From NCBI GenBank assembly GCA_030280995.1, contig JASXTE010000009.1:2388501-2452500 (forward strand): a stretch of DNA of 64,000 nt, in the 5' to 3' direction. Source of the stretch: Hemileia vastatrix (Eukaryota > Basidiomycota > Pucciniomycetes > Pucciniales > Zaghouaniaceae). The notes beneath the pieces were generated by a model, which saw nothing but the letters and a program-made list of their open reading frames with translations, was not told where the DNA came from and made no database searches. Below, piece by piece: positions 62,741 through 64,000 of the stretch (position 1 is its first letter; the number at the start of each line of letters is the position of its first letter). The position numbers and the translations under genes were made by a program.

Positions 62741-64000
62741 AGGGGGTATCAAAGTTGATAGATCCTCAATTAAATTAATTGCAGATGAAATTCATTATAA
62801 CCTAATTATCTTCTGCAATTATTTTTGCTAATAATTGGGTTATTAGATTATTTATGTGTCAATTTTCACCTCTATCTGACATTTTTATCCCTAATTTTTC
62901 ATAAGCACATCTTGGAGAGCTTTCTGGATGTGCAAGCCTACCTAACTTGCTGTGCACTCCCATCCTGTCTATTCATTTCCATTTAAAACCCCTCCCCATC
63001 TCATCTGTTTTTTCTTCTCCTTTTCATCTTCAAATATCTCAACATTCCCTGTCATCATAGATCTTCTCAAAGGCGGCCTTGCCCCAGTTGTTCTTCAAAT
63101 CCCATTACTTCCTCTTTCCCCTGCTCAACTGAGAAATCAAAGACTGTTCAACTAAAAAAATATGATCATCTCATACTTATCAACTTGCTGAAAATAAAAA
63201 CTAATTATGATTCTTGTGTTGGTACTGAGAATGCAACTAAAGTAGGACAGCCCCCTGCATCAAAAGTCAATGGCTATCTTCTAATGGCCAATGAATTACA
63301 AAATAAGACAAAGAGAAGGATTGATCTTTTTCCTAAAACAATTTCTGAAAATTTCAAGAATTGCCAATCCAAGTACAAGAAGGCAAAGACTCTTTCATTT
63401 TCTATTGGTTTTGGTATTACCAACATCTATATCAGTAAGGGCATAAAATCCATAGATGATAAACTTGAATCTCTATGTCCATACTTTAAAGAGATGGATG
63501 GTATTTTTGGAGAGAAAGCTGATGTTAATCATGCCAACATGCAGGATGGTAAAGATTCTATCTCCAAACATGATGTTGAAAGGAATCTTTTCCCATACTC
63601 TTCCTCCACTCAAGACTCTCCTGTTCTAAATTCATCAAATCTAGATAGCTTTCCAATAGATCCTTATGGTGATATAAACCAAAATAATCACACTCCACTA
63701 AGTTTTTATTTCTTGTCTAGTTGTTTTATTTTTTTATTTCTAAAATGGCTAATGAAATAACTCAGGATCCTCAAGCAAGTGAGTCTGAAGCTAGCATCAA
63801 TGATAAAGAGGAAAATGTAACCTCCAAAAAAAGCACTTTGAATTTCAAAATTCATAGAAAGAAAAACAGAGAAAGTTTCTCTCAAAGACCTTTTTCTTCC
63901 ATTGATTATTTTCTGGAGAAAGGTGAATCTAATAAGTGATAGCATACCTCTTAATTATTAAGTGAGCTTTTCTTTTTTCTGTCAATATTCCTTTTCACTC
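62741..64000 (-). mobile_element. Harbinger element C, incomplete at window end, inverted relative to B
   Basis: The terminal repeat AGGGGGTATCAAAGTTGATA at 62741 is preceded by AAT. The first 200 bp are the reverse complement of the right end of Harbinger B (AATTAAATTAATTG, TAATAATTGGGTTATTAGA). The Myb-like gene is therefore on the plus strand. The rest of the element lies beyond the window. Confidence 0.85.
63045..63938 (+). pseudogene. Harbinger C Myb-like protein, 5' part
   Basis: The text before 63185 is in a different frame. From 63185 the frame is open for 191 residues (LKIKTNYDSCVGTENATKVG, ANELQNKTKRRIDLFPKTI, LCPYFKEMDGIFGEKADVN). Here the join KVNGYLLMANEL is continuous, which shows the frame broken in copy A. 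A likely intron (about 63690-63765) leads to the acidic Ser-rich exon (QDPQASESEASINDKEENVT) ending near 63938. The coiled-coil part would follow beyond the window. Confidence 0.72.

Overview
This is eukaryotic, AT-rich, repeat-packed DNA. It is most probably from a rust fungus (Pucciniales, Basidiomycota). That is inferred from the gag and pol style of the Ty3/Gypsy elements, from PIF/Harbinger elements carrying a Tet-like 2-oxoglutarate oxygenase gene like those annotated in rusts, and from short fungal introns in the one ordinary-looking gene. Nothing bacterial (operons, Shine-Dalgarno sites, CRISPR) is present. Almost the whole window is transposable elements inserted into each other, most with stops or frameshifts.

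Layout. (1) 1-1606: 3' end of a plus-strand Gypsy chromovirus (element D), interrupted by a complete minus-strand Gypsy of the same kind (element A, 1607-10363, 799-bp LTRs, target duplication GCCTA). (2) 10369-14245: old sequence with a short membrane-protein-like exon candidate and a decayed Harbinger transposase (about 11000-12245, minus). (3) 14251-30927: minus-strand Copia element B, whose left LTR is split by Gypsy B (14709-25634, plus). Gypsy B is the youngest element, with nearly identical LTRs, and carries about 30 copies of a small hairpin followed by TAAACTGG. (4) 31134-33469, minus: the only convincing host gene. Seven exons joined by phase-1 introns encode about 568 residues with a signal peptide. 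(5) 34535-41712: Harbinger element A, with a plus-strand DDE transposase, a plus-strand Tet/JBP-like dioxygenase and a minus-strand Myb-like/coiled-coil protein, flanked by AAT duplications. (6) 41959-62619: Harbinger B, split by Copia A (42749-56404), itself split by Gypsy C (44907-53271), giving three nested levels. Gypsy C also has a spliced antisense gene between pol and its 3' LTR. (7) 62741-64000: start of Harbinger C in inverted orientation, 121 bp from B.

How it works together. The LTR elements encode gag, protease, reverse transcriptase, RNase H and integrase, with priming sites and polypurine tracts visible beside several LTRs. The Harbinger elements encode the usual transposase plus Myb-like pair and add a Tet-like oxygenase. 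Tet/JBP enzymes oxidise modified pyrimidines, so this element may affect the methylation of its own DNA. The most notable candidates for undescribed biology are the Harbinger plus Tet-like cargo, with the cargo differing between copies A and B; the covarying hairpin-TAAACTGG repeats of Gypsy B; a likely half-tRNA-Lys primer in Copia B; and the phase-1 secreted protein gene. All comparisons were made by eye, without database searches.
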